Source: Bacteroidales bacterium
GTDB lineage: Bacteria; Bacteroidota; Bacteroidia; Bacteroidales; UBA932
Reading direction: 5' to 3'
Length of the DNA stretch: 64,000 nucleotides
NCBI GenBank assembly: GCA_017454905.1
Contig: JAFTCB010000054.1
Span: forward strand, 31,828 to 95,827
Every line of letters begins with the position of its first letter. Within the stretch, counting starts at the first letter, position 1. The translations under genes were made by a program, and so were the position numbers. The notes beneath the pieces are model-generated. The model saw only the letters and a program-made list of their open reading frames with translations. It searched no databases and had not been told where the DNA came from. Positions 9,124-17,436 of the stretch are shown here, in pieces.

Positions 9124-12100
9124 ATGAAAAGACCGCTGACCCACACTATGACGGCCTTGGGCCTGTCCGTCCTGATGATCCTGCCGCTCCTGCCGGGCTG
9201 CCGTCCGCAAAGCGGGAACGAAGAAACCACCCGCGGCATCGGGATCTACCCCGGCGACCCCGCCGAATACAGCGGCCCGGAACTCGTCCCGGGCGGAGAA
9301 ACCTACCGCAACCTGGCCCTGCGCCGCATCGCCCGGCACTCCTCCAGCTACGACTACAACCTGACCGCCCAGCTGGCCACCGACGGCATCCCGGCGCGGC
9401 AGGCGCCGACCTGGCTGGAACTGCAGGCAAACGGGATCCCCGTCACGCGGCAGGACCGCGAAAAACTCTTCGACAGCAACACCTGGACAACCCTCTCCCT
9501 GCCGGGCGGCGGACAGACGGAGATCCTCCTGCTGCTGCACGGAGGCAGCGTGACGGCGGACCGCCTGTCGCTCTCCGGCACGGCCCGGGGCGTCGCAGGC
9601 CCTGCCTCCCTGACGGTGGAGATTTCCCCGGACGGGGAACGATGGACGGAGGCCGGCGTGCTGGCGGAGCGGGATTTCCCCGGAGGGAACCTGCCTCGCC
9701 GCTACCACGGCGACCGCAGCCGCAATTTCTACTGGATGGTCGACCTGCCTGCGGAGCCCTTTGCCGCCGCCCGGCTGACGCTGGCGGCCCCGGGCGTCGG
9801 GCAATGGGAGCTCCAGCAGTGGGACTTTTCCCGGGCAGGGGAGCCCGTGGACATCCTCCCGTCCGCGCGCTTCTGCAGCGCCTGGATGGCCGCAGGCACG
9901 GAGGATGAATGGCTCAGCGTGGATCTGGGCGCGGCCGCCCGTTTCGACAAGCTCGTGCTCTCCTGGGTCGAGCGCCCGGAAGGCGGCGTCGTGGAGACTT
10001 CTGCCGACGGCGTGCGCTGGATGCAGATCGCGGAACTGCCGCAGGTAGGCCCGCTCATCGAGGAGATTCCCGTTCACGGAAGGGGACGCTATGTCCGCCT
10101 GGCGGGGCTGGAGACTTCTCCCGGCAGCCGGATCGTCCTCGGTGAGATGGAGGTCTGGGGCCGCGGGGGCGTCGTGCCGCAGCCGCGGGAGATCCCCGGT
10201 CAGGCCGGGGATGACCAGTGTTTGGCTGGGGATGCGGGCGTGGATGGCTTGACCGGAGGTCCCGGCCGCCTGGACCTGCGCGGCGGAGCCTGGCGGCTGC
10301 AGCGTGCCAGCGAGGTTTCCGAGCCGGGCACGGCCCTGTCCGTCCCGGGCTACCCGGCCGATGGTTGGCTGCCCGCGACAGTGCCCGGCACCGTACTGAC
10401 TTCTTACTTCAACGCCGGCGCCGTCCCGGACCAGCGTTACGATGACGACCAGCTGCAGATCTCCGAATCCTTCTTCCTGGAGGATTTCTGGTACCGCGAC
10501 GAATTCGACCTTCCGGCCGGCTGGGATGGCCGGGAACTCCTGTTGCATTTCGACGGCATCAACTGGAAGGCGGAGGTGTTCGTGAACGGCACCCGGGCCG
10601 GACAGATTGACGGCGCCTTCACCCGGGCGGCCTTCGACGTGGGCGGGCTCGTCCATCCCGGTCGCAACGCGCTGGCTGTCAGGATCCTGAAGAATGCCCA
10701 TCCGGGCATCGTCAAGGAGCAGGACCGCCGTTCGGCGGATCTCAACGGCGGCGTGCTGGGCGCCGACAACCCCACCATGCACGCGACCATCGGCTGGGAC
10801 TGGATCCCGACCGTCCGCGGGCGCAACATCGGCATCTGGAACGATGTCTGGCTGTCCGCGCACCGCGCGGCCGTGACCATCGACGATGTGTTCGTGGATA
10901 CGGACCTGCCGCTGCCGTCCGTGGATTATGCGATGCTGAAGCCCGTCGTGACGCTGACCAATCATGGCGCACAGCCGTGTGAGGCGGGGATTTCCCTGCG
11001 ATTCGGGGACCTGCTGATTTCGGGGGAAGCCGCCCTGGCCGCGGGGGAGACCCGCGATGTGCCCCTGCCGGAAACCTGCCTGGAGCATCCGCAGCTCTGG
11101 TGGCCGGCCGGCTACGGGGAGCCGCATCTCTATGCGGTGCAGACGGACGTCAGCGTGGACGGGGTGCTTTCCGATACGCGCGCGCAGTTCTCCGGAGTCC
11201 GGGAAATGTCCTACCGCGAGGATAGCGGGGTGCTGGACTTCTACGTGAACGGACGGCGCCTGATCGGCAACGGCGGCAACTGGGGCTACCCGGAAGTCAA
11301 CCTGAATTACCGCGCCCGCGAATACGACATCGCCGTGGCCTACCACGCGGACATGCATTTCACGATGATCCGCAACTGGGTGGGAATGACCGGCGACGAT
11401 GAGTTCTGGGAGGCCTGCGACCGCCACGGCGTGATGGTCTGGCAGGACTTCTGGCTGGCCAACCCGGCCGACGGCCCCGAGCCGGCCGACGAGGCGATGT
11501 TCCTGGCCAACGCGGAGGATTTCCTCCGCAAGATCCGCCACCATCCCTGCCTGGCGCTGTATTGCGGGCGCAACGAGGGCAATCCGCCGGCGTCCCTGGA
11601 TGCGGGGCTGGCGGAGCTGGTGTCGCGGCTCCATCCGGGCCTGCACTACATCCCGCATTCCGCGGACGGTCCTGTCAGCGGCGGGGGCCCCTACCGGGCG
11701 CTGCCTCCGGCGGAGTATTTCGCGCTGGAGCGCGGGGCGGACCGCTTCCACAGCGAACGTGGCATGCCCAACGTCCCGACCGTGGAGAGCCTGGAGCGGA
11801 TGCTTTCTCCCGCGCATCGCTGGCCGCAGGATGCGGTCTGGGGGATGCATGATTACTGCCTGGAGAGTGCGCAGAGCGCGGCGACCTTCAATGCGATGGT
11901 GGCGAAGGCCTTCGGGGAGCCTGCTTCGCTGGAGCAGTTTGCCGCTTGGGCGCAGTGGATCGATTACGAGGGCTACCGCGCCATCTTCGAGTCCCGCAGC
12001 GCGCAGCGTAAGGGGATCCAACTGTGGATGAGCCATTCCTGCTGGCCGTCGATGGTCTGGCAGACGTATGATTATTATTTCGCGCCGACGGCGGCGTATT

Positions 12101-12777
12101 TCGGGGCCAAGAAGGGGAGTGCGCCCGTACGCATCCAGTGGAATCCGGTCCGGGAACAGGTCGAGGTGGTCAACAACAATGCCGGCGACCTGCGGGGACT
12201 CACGGTGCAGGTCGTTGTCGTGACACCGGACGGTACGGTCCTCTCCGGGCAGACCGCCGCGCTGGACGCTCCGGAGGACACCACGACGCCGGTGCCCGTT
12301 GAGATCCCCGGTCAGGCCGGGGATGACGGTGGCGTCATTCCCGATCTGACCGGGGATGACGGTGGCGTCATTCCCGACGCGATCGGGAATCTCCTCCTCC
12401 TGCGCCTCCGCCTGATCCAGGACGATCGCGAACTCGCCGACAACTTCTATGTCCTCAACCCCGCCGATCCCGGCAACCTGCAGACCCTCCGGGACATGCC
12501 TTCCGCCCGCGTGGAGCTGCGATACGATTTCCGGCTGGAAGCCGGGCAGTGGCGGACGGTCGCCATCCTGGAGAACCGTTCATCCGTGCCTGCCCTGATG
12601 CTGCGGCTCAACCTTGTCGGGGCGCGGGACGGAGAGCAGATCCTGCCGGTCTTCTACGAAGACAACTGGATCTCCCTGCTCCCGGGCGAGTGCAAGGAAC
12701 TGACCGTGCGCTGCGCCGCCTCTGACACCCGCGGCGGTCGCCCCGCCCTGCGGCTCAGCGGCTTCAACTTGCGGTAA
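9124..12777 (+). CDS. Glycoside hydrolase family 2 lipoprotein with N-terminal discoidin-like region
   Basis: 1217 residues, beginning with a lipoprotein signal (LPLLPGC). Residues about 40-350 look like carbohydrate-binding F5/8-type (discoidin) beta-sandwiches (for example FDKLVLSWVE and YVRLAGLE). The GH2 part follows: sugar-binding domain from about 380, Ig-like domain, then the TIM barrel with the proposed acid/base Glu818 in YCGRNEGNP and nucleophile Glu878 in FHSERGMPN. This pattern is closest to beta-mannosidase / exo-glucosaminidase-type GH2 enzymes rather than LacZ. It would act on the cell surface on oligosaccharides. Two REP-like repeat insertions lie in frame at residues about 357-363 and 1061-1089, both in inter-domain or loop positions. 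It starts 30 bp after the methyltransferase stop and may be co-transcribed. Confidence 0.9.
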   Translation: MKRPLTHTMTALGLSVLMILPLLPGCRPQSGNEETTRGIGIYPGDPAEYSGPELVPGGETYRNLALRRIARHSSSYDYNLTAQLATDGIPARQAPTWLELQANGIPVTRQDREKLFDSNTWTTLSLPGGGQTEILLLLHGGSVTADRLSLSGTARGVAGPASLTVEISPDGERWTEAGVLAERDFPGGNLPRRYHGDRSRNFYWMVDLPAEPFAAARLTLAAPGVGQWELQQWDFSRAGEPVDILPSARFCSAWMAAGTEDEWLSVDLGAAARFDKLVLSWVERPEGGVVETSADGVRWMQIAELPQVGPLIEEIPVHGRGRYVRLAGLETSPGSRIVLGEMEVWGRGGVVPQPREIPGQAGDDQCLAGDAGVDGLTGGPGRLDLRGGAWRLQRASEVSEPGTALSVPGYPADGWLPATVPGTVLTSYFNAGAVPDQRYDDDQLQISESFFLEDFWYRDEFDLPAGWDGRELLLHFDGINWKAEVFVNGTRAGQIDGAFTRAAFDVGGLVHPGRNALAVRILKNAHPGIVKEQDRRSADLNGGVLGADNPTMHATIGWDWIPTVRGRNIGIWNDVWLSAHRAAVTIDDVFVDTDLPLPSVDYAMLKPVVTLTNHGAQPCEAGISLRFGDLLISGEAALAAGETRDVPLPETCLEHPQLWWPAGYGEPHLYAVQTDVSVDGVLSDTRAQFSGVREMSYREDSGVLDFYVNGRRLIGNGGNWGYPEVNLNYRAREYDIAVAYHADMHFTMIRNWVGMTGDDEFWEACDRHGVMVWQDFWLANPADGPEPADEAMFLANAEDFLRKIRHHPCLALYCGRNEGNPPASLDAGLAELVSRLHPGLHYIPHSADGPVSGGGPYRALPPAEYFALERGADRFHSERGMPNVPTVESLERMLSPAHRWPQDAVWGMHDYCLESAQSAATFNAMVAKAFGEPASLEQFAAWAQWIDYEGYRAIFESRSAQRKGIQLWMSHSCWPSMVWQTYDYYFAPTAAYFGAKKGSAPVRIQWNPVREQVEVVNNNAGDLRGLTVQVVVVTPDGTVLSGQTAALDAPEDTTTPVPVEIPGQAGDDGGVIPDLTGDDGGVIPDAIGNLLLLRLRLIQDDRELADNFYVLNPADPGNLQTLRDMPSARVELRYDFRLEAGQWRTVAILENRSSVPALMLRLNLVGARDGEQILPVFYEDNWISLLPGECKELTVRCAASDTRGGRPALRLSGFNLR
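10192..10212 (+). repeat. REP-like palindrome, family A copy 2, in frame inside the GH2 gene
   Basis: ATCCCCGG-TCAGG-CCGGGGAT, the reverse complement orientation of the copy in the RND gene. It encodes EIPGQAGDD in the linker between the discoidin-like region and the GH2 sugar-binding domain. Degenerate GGGGATG-type sequence continues to about 10260. Confidence 0.85.
12304..12390 (+). repeat. REP-like palindrome plus 33-bp tandem repeat, family A copy 3, in frame inside the GH2 gene
   Basis: ATCCCCGG-TCAGG-CCGGGGAT at 12304-12324 is followed by two 33-bp units starting GGGGATGACGGTGGCGTC. Each unit itself ends in a half-palindrome (ATTCCCGA..). Because 33 is a multiple of three, the units encode GDDGGVIPDLT and GDDGGVIPDAI. 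The site is a loop of the C-terminal Ig-like domain, between VPVEIP and LLLLRLRL. Confidence 0.85.
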
Positions 12778-12808
12778 AGGCCGCCCAGCTGCTTTTATGC
12801 CGCTGCTA

Positions 12809-12916
12809 CCGTGGCGCGGAAGTACTTGATTATTAGTATTGAATGAAATCTCGGGTGCCATTTTGAGGTGCCCGAGATTTCAGTTTTTGTTGACCACCAG
12901 CGGCTTGCATGTCACG
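12809..12916 (+). repeat. 108-bp intergenic hairpin element, family C copy 1
   Basis: Begins CCGTGGCGCGGAAG and ends GCATGTCACG. Centre is a hairpin at 12845-12881, GAAATCTCGGG / CCCGAGATTTC with further pairs. Copies 2 (58721-58828) and 3 (63748-63855) are colinear and exactly the same length. It lies between the GH2 stop and the TPR regulator promoter. Confidence 0.85.
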
Positions 12917-12966
12917 ACTGTTGTCGGCCTCGTGAGAGCGCATTGTCCTGGAATAAAGCAGGGGAG

Positions 12967-12998
12967 TTTGCTTATTCGGGGGGAATTGCGTATTTTTC
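12967..12998 (+). promoter_or_regulatory. Probable promoter of the TPR regulator
   Basis: TTTG at 12967-12970 and TATTTTTC at 12991-12998, spaced 20 bp, resemble the Bacteroidota -33/-7 boxes with one mismatch in the -7 box. The gene starts 14 bp later, so the leader is very short. Confidence 0.55.
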
Positions 12999-13012
12999 AG
13001 TGTAAAAGAAGG

Positions 13013-14707
13013 ATGCTCATGAAGCGGCTCATATTTGTTTTATTATTAACAATATCTGTGTTGTTTCCGGGTTGCCGGCCCCAATCGGTGAATCCTCGTC
13101 GCGTAGCCGCCGTGCTGGACGATGTCGAGACCTACATCAACGAGCGGCCGGATAGCGCCCTGGCCGTGTTGCGGGCCCTGGACAGCACGGCCGTCCGGGG
13201 TCGGGCCTTGCGTGCCCGAGTCTCTCTGCTTCATTCGATGGCGCTCGACAAGAACTATATCGACCTCAAGACCGACAGCATCCTGGCACCGGCCGTGTCC
13301 TGGTACAGCCGGCATGGCTCGCCGGACGAAAAACTGAAAACCCGCTATTATCTGGGGCGCTTGCAGTACAATGCCGGGAACTACCAAGAGGCTATCGTGA
13401 CTTACACGGAAGCGTTGGAAATGACAGCAAAGGCGAAGGACCTGAAGTATGTCGGTTTTGTCAATCAGGCAATAGCTGATACTTATGCGTCAACGTATCA
13501 ATATGGCGATGCTACACAGTTTTTATCAAAAGCGTATGAAGTCTTTCTTCAAATTCCAGATTCAATTTTGGCGAAGAAAACACTATATAAGAAGGCGCTT
13601 AACTATTCGAATCAAAAAGAATGGAAGGAAGCTGAGAGACTCTTCTCCTCTCTCCTTTCTTTCCCTAGCGGAATAGAATCTCTTGTTCCCAAAATAAAGG
13701 CAAATTATGCTCTTTCTTTAGTTCAAAAAGATTCACATAAAAGTAAAGAAGTAGTTGAATTGTTCCAAGAGGTATTACAAGAAGTTGGGTCGTTACCTTC
13801 CCCAAATCACTGGGCAGCCTTTGCTTACTGCTTGTCAAGAGAGAATGAGGCTTCGAAATCCAAGGCCTTATTTGACCAATTGAAAGCCATGTTCCCTGAG
13901 GATAAGCGTATTGCTTATTGGCTCAGTTGCGCCGAACATGAAAAAGGAGATTCAGGCAAAGCATATGATTTGTTCCATTCCGCTATGAATTATCAAGACT
14001 CTATTTTGAGGGTTCAACTTGAGCATTCCACGATGCTTGCCCAAAAAGAATACTTTGAGAATAAAGCCCTGTTGGAGCAAGAGCAAGCGAATAGAAGGAT
14101 GTATTTATTGTGGATCGTGATCATTTCATTCGTATCCATAACCGCTGTTGCCTTTTTCATCATCAGGGACCTGATGAGAAAAGCCAGGAACGAGCGTCTC
14201 CGTCTGTTGCAGACAATCGAAACGGTCAGGCAGAAAGCCGCGCACATGAAAAGTGTTTCCCAAGATCAGGAAAATGCGAATCAACGCTGGCAGCGGCAGT
14301 ACACGCTGCTATTCCAAGACTATTTCAATACATTGGGCCAGATCTGTGCAGACTATGAGGAGGGGTCTCTTGCATATAACAGGTCATCAGATCGCGCAAT
14401 CATACGCCGCCTGGACCGGATAGTAGCGGACTTCAGCGGGAATACAGGAAATCACGAAGCTTTTGAACAGATGCTGAATCATCATTTGGACAACATCATG
14501 TCGGACTTCAGACACGATTATCCCAATATGCAGGCCCAAAGGTACCAGTTGATCAGTTATATATTTGCCGGAATCGACATGCCCACGGCGAGCGTATTGC
14601 TGGGTGTAGATGTGGATGCGCTATACGCTCGAAAGTACAGGATAAAGAGTTATATCTCGGGTTCATCGGTCCCGGGAAAGGAACGGTATCTTCAATTCTT
14701 TAATTGA
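13013..14707 (+). CDS. TPR-containing membrane-anchored regulator
   Basis: Start set at 13013 (MLMKRLIFVLLLTISVLF; an ATG two codons later is equal), giving 564 residues with a lipoprotein-like signal ending PGC. TPR-like helical repeats cover about residues 25-340 (YYLGRLQYNAGNYQEAIVTY). A membrane helix MYLLWIVIISFVSITAVAFF follows near residue 365, then a coiled-coil stretch, then a cytoplasmic C-terminal domain ending in a helix-turn-helix-like segment (LISYIFAGIDMPTASVLLGV then ALYARKYRIKSYI). This is the architecture of Bacteroidota TPR transmembrane regulators. Base composition changes inside the gene: GC-rich to about 13440, then clearly AT-rich, so it may be a recombinant. It heads an island with the DUF3244 and metalloprotease genes, its likely targets. 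Confidence 0.82.
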   Translation: MLMKRLIFVLLLTISVLFPGCRPQSVNPRRVAAVLDDVETYINERPDSALAVLRALDSTAVRGRALRARVSLLHSMALDKNYIDLKTDSILAPAVSWYSRHGSPDEKLKTRYYLGRLQYNAGNYQEAIVTYTEALEMTAKAKDLKYVGFVNQAIADTYASTYQYGDATQFLSKAYEVFLQIPDSILAKKTLYKKALNYSNQKEWKEAERLFSSLLSFPSGIESLVPKIKANYALSLVQKDSHKSKEVVELFQEVLQEVGSLPSPNHWAAFAYCLSRENEASKSKALFDQLKAMFPEDKRIAYWLSCAEHEKGDSGKAYDLFHSAMNYQDSILRVQLEHSTMLAQKEYFENKALLEQEQANRRMYLLWIVIISFVSITAVAFFIIRDLMRKARNERLRLLQTIETVRQKAAHMKSVSQDQENANQRWQRQYTLLFQDYFNTLGQICADYEEGSLAYNRSSDRAIIRRLDRIVADFSGNTGNHEAFEQMLNHHLDNIMSDFRHDYPNMQAQRYQLISYIFAGIDMPTASVLLGVDVDALYARKYRIKSYISGSSVPGKERYLQFFN

Positions 14708-14846
14708 ATTTGCCGGAAAGAGGGATGACCGTCAGATTTATTTTTGTTGAGTTGTAGAGAAGCGGCTATCAATAGCCTGATAATCAAAATATTATATTTA
14801 TTCCATTTACGCGGCCTCCGTCAGATAGAATGTGCTTTCTTCATGG

Positions 14847-14854
14847 TACCTTTG
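14847..14854 (+). promoter_or_regulatory. -7 box before the DUF3244 gene
   Basis: TACCTTTG, a full match to TAnnTTTG, 22 bp before the start at 14877. No clear -33 TTG is present at 19-21 bp, so an activator may be needed; the upstream TPR regulator is a candidate. Confidence 0.5.
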
Positions 14855-14876
14855 CGAAATAATAATCGTTTAGACC

Positions 14877-15251
14877 ATGAGAAAAACAATCAGAACTTTA
14901 ATTGTGGGTTTAGCCCTACTTTTCCCTCCTTTCATTAATGCCTTGGGAGGAGACAACGATTACATCATCTTGAATTGTCAAGAAACAGTCGAAGAAGTCG
15001 TACACCGTTCTCCTATTCAAATTCCTTTGAGCTGCTTGCTCTTGACGGATTCTATTGTCGTCACGTTTATCTATGATTTAGGTACTATATTCATCGAACT
15101 TGAGAATCAATCTCTCGGAGAGTATAATCAATCTTGTGTCAATGCTCTTGCCGGTCCAATGATTCTCCCGATTTCCGGGACTCCCGGTCATTGGTTAATC
15201 CGTTTTACGCTCCCTTCCGGCGTTCAGTATTATGGTGAATTCGATATCTAA
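14877..15251 (+). CDS. Secreted DUF3244 family protein
   Basis: 124 residues with signal peptide (MRKTIRTLIVGLALLFPPFI). The body matches the DUF3244 pattern I know from Bacteroidota: a small Ig-like sandwich with IPLSC, VVTFIYDLGTIFIELENQ and a C-terminal GHWLIRFTLPSGVQYYGEFD strand pair. Function of the family is unknown. The next gene, a lipoprotein metalloprotease, starts 10 bp after its stop, so the two are almost certainly one transcript. GC content is low compared with the window. Confidence 0.82.
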   Translation: MRKTIRTLIVGLALLFPPFINALGGDNDYIILNCQETVEEVVHRSPIQIPLSCLLLTDSIVVTFIYDLGTIFIELENQSLGEYNQSCVNALAGPMILPISGTPGHWLIRFTLPSGVQYYGEFDI

Positions 15252-15261
15252 TATTTGTCTT

Positions 15262-16887
15262 ATGAAATCTTACAATTTTGTCCTTGTCTCACTATTAGTC
15301 TTTGCTATTTCTTGTAGTGATAATCTTTCACTTGTCAATGGTGACACTCCTCTGTGTGAGGAAGAAATGCTATATCAATTTGTTGAAGCACAAACTGTCC
15401 TGGGTGATAAAATAGAGATACCCTATACGGTGGATAATCTTCGGAAAGCATTGGAGTTGTTGCCGCCAGAAACCAAGTCTGCAATTACTGAAGAAGATTT
15501 TTCTCCGACTCATTATTATGTCCGCTTTTCTCCTGAAAACATAATGGAACTTGATTTGCTCAAGAATCTGTCGCCGCGCATTATTCTGAGTGAAGTCCCG
15601 TTAGACCGGGAGGTGAAGACAGGGGGCATTTACTATCATGATCCCAGCCTTCCAGCAGAGAGGCCTACATATCAATATGCGACCATTTCGATTAAACGTT
15701 GGGAAGAACTGGACACTTTATCCGTAAAACATGAGATTCTATTAAAGGCCTTTATGCCTGATTATAATGATATCCCAGATACAAAGTCAGAATCAAAAGG
15801 GTTTGAATTGCGCCCGGAATTGGAAGAATTGTTGAGAGCGGCATACAAGATGACCGGACATACGTATGAGGAATCCGGAGCTACAAAAGGCAATCCGTGG
15901 TATCCTTCAGGTTATATCAAGTCTTATGATAATTTTGCCGGAATGGTACCCGTCCCCAATGTCCGTGTGAGAGTATCTCGTTTCCTCACGGTGCATGAGA
16001 CATTAACGAATGATAACGGGTACTTTTATTTTGATTCTTTTAACAACTCGGTTACCTATAAAGTGATTTGGGAGTCCCCGGATTGGGATATCAGATATGG
16101 CTTAGTGGGTCAGGCGACATACGATGGACCCACGCTGAATGGCTCGCCGTGGAATCTGAATATTCCTGCGAACCAAACAGGAAGCACTCATATGGCTGCA
16201 ATGCATCGGGCCGCGAACAAAGTTTTCTGGGGGTTCAATAACGGAGTCAGCTGGCCGAATTACTCCCGAAAGATGAAAATGTCATACATGGAAAGTACGC
16301 TCGAAAATGGAACCGTCGGCGGGAGTTTTACTCCCGTAACGGGAGGTGGTACTGCTCCGGATATTCAAATCGCCGGTTATGATGCCGTTGGGGCGCGGAA
16401 TGTCTCTCGTGTTTTCAGCAGTACTTGTCATGAGTTAGGGCATGCGACTCATTACACAAATAGCAGTAGTTATAATAGTTCGTCTGATGTGGTAAAGGAG
16501 AGTTGGGCTCGTTTTTACCAATACTACATTACATTAAAGGAGTATACAGATTTGGGATATGCTTCTTCTTTGTTCCATTACAATGTCGCCGGGTTGATGA
16601 TTCCCGATTCAGACTATAATTTTCAGGTTCTGGCAACAGGTAGCAGCACACCGGTTTTTATTGATTTATATGATGACTATAATCAATTCTCATATTATAA
16701 CAATCCGGAGATTCCGAACGATGTGATTTCTGGTTTCCCTCCATCGGAGATTGAGAGTGTCGTCTTCAGTCATTATTCCATGATGGGAATAGAATATGCA
16801 CTTCGTGATTATGCTGAGGCGCATCCGGGTAATGTGTATAATATGACGACTCAAACAGTTTTTGATATATTCAAATTATATTATTAA
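15262..16887 (+). CDS. Secreted lipoprotein with HExxH zinc-metalloprotease motif
   Basis: Start at 15262 gives a clean lipoprotein signal (MKSYNFVLVSLLVFAISC); an upstream in-frame ATG at 15232 would overlap DUF3244 and spoil it. 541 residues. After a 200-residue N-terminal region comes a carboxypeptidase-regulatory-like beta-sandwich (VPNVRVRVSRFLTVHETLT then NDNGYFYFDSF). The catalytic motif is CHELGHATHY (His390, Glu391, His394); VVKESWARFYQYY about 25 residues later offers a third ligand Glu, a gluzincin-like layout. I do not recognise a named peptidase family. AT-rich codon use matches its upstream neighbours and differs from the genes after 16900, a sign of transfer. Confidence 0.8.
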   Translation: MKSYNFVLVSLLVFAISCSDNLSLVNGDTPLCEEEMLYQFVEAQTVLGDKIEIPYTVDNLRKALELLPPETKSAITEEDFSPTHYYVRFSPENIMELDLLKNLSPRIILSEVPLDREVKTGGIYYHDPSLPAERPTYQYATISIKRWEELDTLSVKHEILLKAFMPDYNDIPDTKSESKGFELRPELEELLRAAYKMTGHTYEESGATKGNPWYPSGYIKSYDNFAGMVPVPNVRVRVSRFLTVHETLTNDNGYFYFDSFNNSVTYKVIWESPDWDIRYGLVGQATYDGPTLNGSPWNLNIPANQTGSTHMAAMHRAANKVFWGFNNGVSWPNYSRKMKMSYMESTLENGTVGGSFTPVTGGGTAPDIQIAGYDAVGARNVSRVFSSTCHELGHATHYTNSSSYNSSSDVVKESWARFYQYYITLKEYTDLGYASSLFHYNVAGLMIPDSDYNFQVLATGSSTPVFIDLYDDYNQFSYYNNPEIPNDVISGFPPSEIESVVFSHYSMMGIEYALRDYAEAHPGNVYNMTTQTVFDIFKLYY

Positions 16888-16917
16888 TTTTACAAGAAAT
16901 TATTGATATTAAGAAAG

Positions 16918-17436
16918 ATGAAATCGTTTAGCAGAATTCTTTTTTGTGCGGCCCTGGTGTTGTGTGCGGCGGCCTGGAGTGCGCAGGCGCAGCGGGTGAC
17001 CGGGGCCGAGGACCTTACTTTCCGGAACGGAAAGTTGTATACCGGTGCCATGGCCCTGAACGGCCTGAATGCGGCCGACTATCTGTCTGCGCAGCAGGCG
17101 GACCGCTACCTGAAGGCGCGCCGGGCCGAGAATGCCGGAGCGGTGCTGGGCTGTGTCGGCGGTGTGGTAGCCGTCGCTTCCGGGATCAGCTGGGCCGTGT
17201 CGGCGTCTCAGTTCCATGGTTCTGGCTCCGATATCATGCCTGCAGGCATGACCGTGGGCCCGATGTGCTTGCTGGGCGGGACCGTGGTCGGCGTGGGCGG
17301 CCTGATCCTCTACCTGAGCGGACGCAACCGGGTCCGGCTGCTGGGCGAGTCTGTCCGCGCAGAAGGTGCGGTGTCGCAGGTTGAACTGAACGCGGGGGTG
17401 ACGCCCGGCGGCTTCGGCCTCGCGCTGAATTTCTAG
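16918..17436 (+). CDS. Small exported membrane protein of unknown function
   Basis: ATG at 16918 gives MKSFSRILFCAALVLCAAAW, a signal peptide cut after AQA; 172 residues. Two hydrophobic segments follow (GAVLGCVGGVVAVASGISWA and TVGPMCLLGGTVVGVGGLIL), so the mature protein is probably membrane-inserted. Composition returns to GC-rich here, marking the right edge of the AT-rich island. Its last four bases overlap the 3' end of the convergent ispG. I do not recognise the family. Confidence 0.75.
   Translation: MKSFSRILFCAALVLCAAAWSAQAQRVTGAEDLTFRNGKLYTGAMALNGLNAADYLSAQQADRYLKARRAENAGAVLGCVGGVVAVASGISWAVSASQFHGSGSDIMPAGMTVGPMCLLGGTVVGVGGLILYLSGRNRVRLLGESVRAEGAVSQVELNAGVTPGGFGLALNF

Noticed and set aside
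12845-12881. Element C hairpin as a simple intrinsic terminator of the GH2 gene
   Set aside because: No T tract follows the stem, and conservation extends over 108 bp on both sides of the stem in three places, more than termination needs. A termination side effect is still possible.
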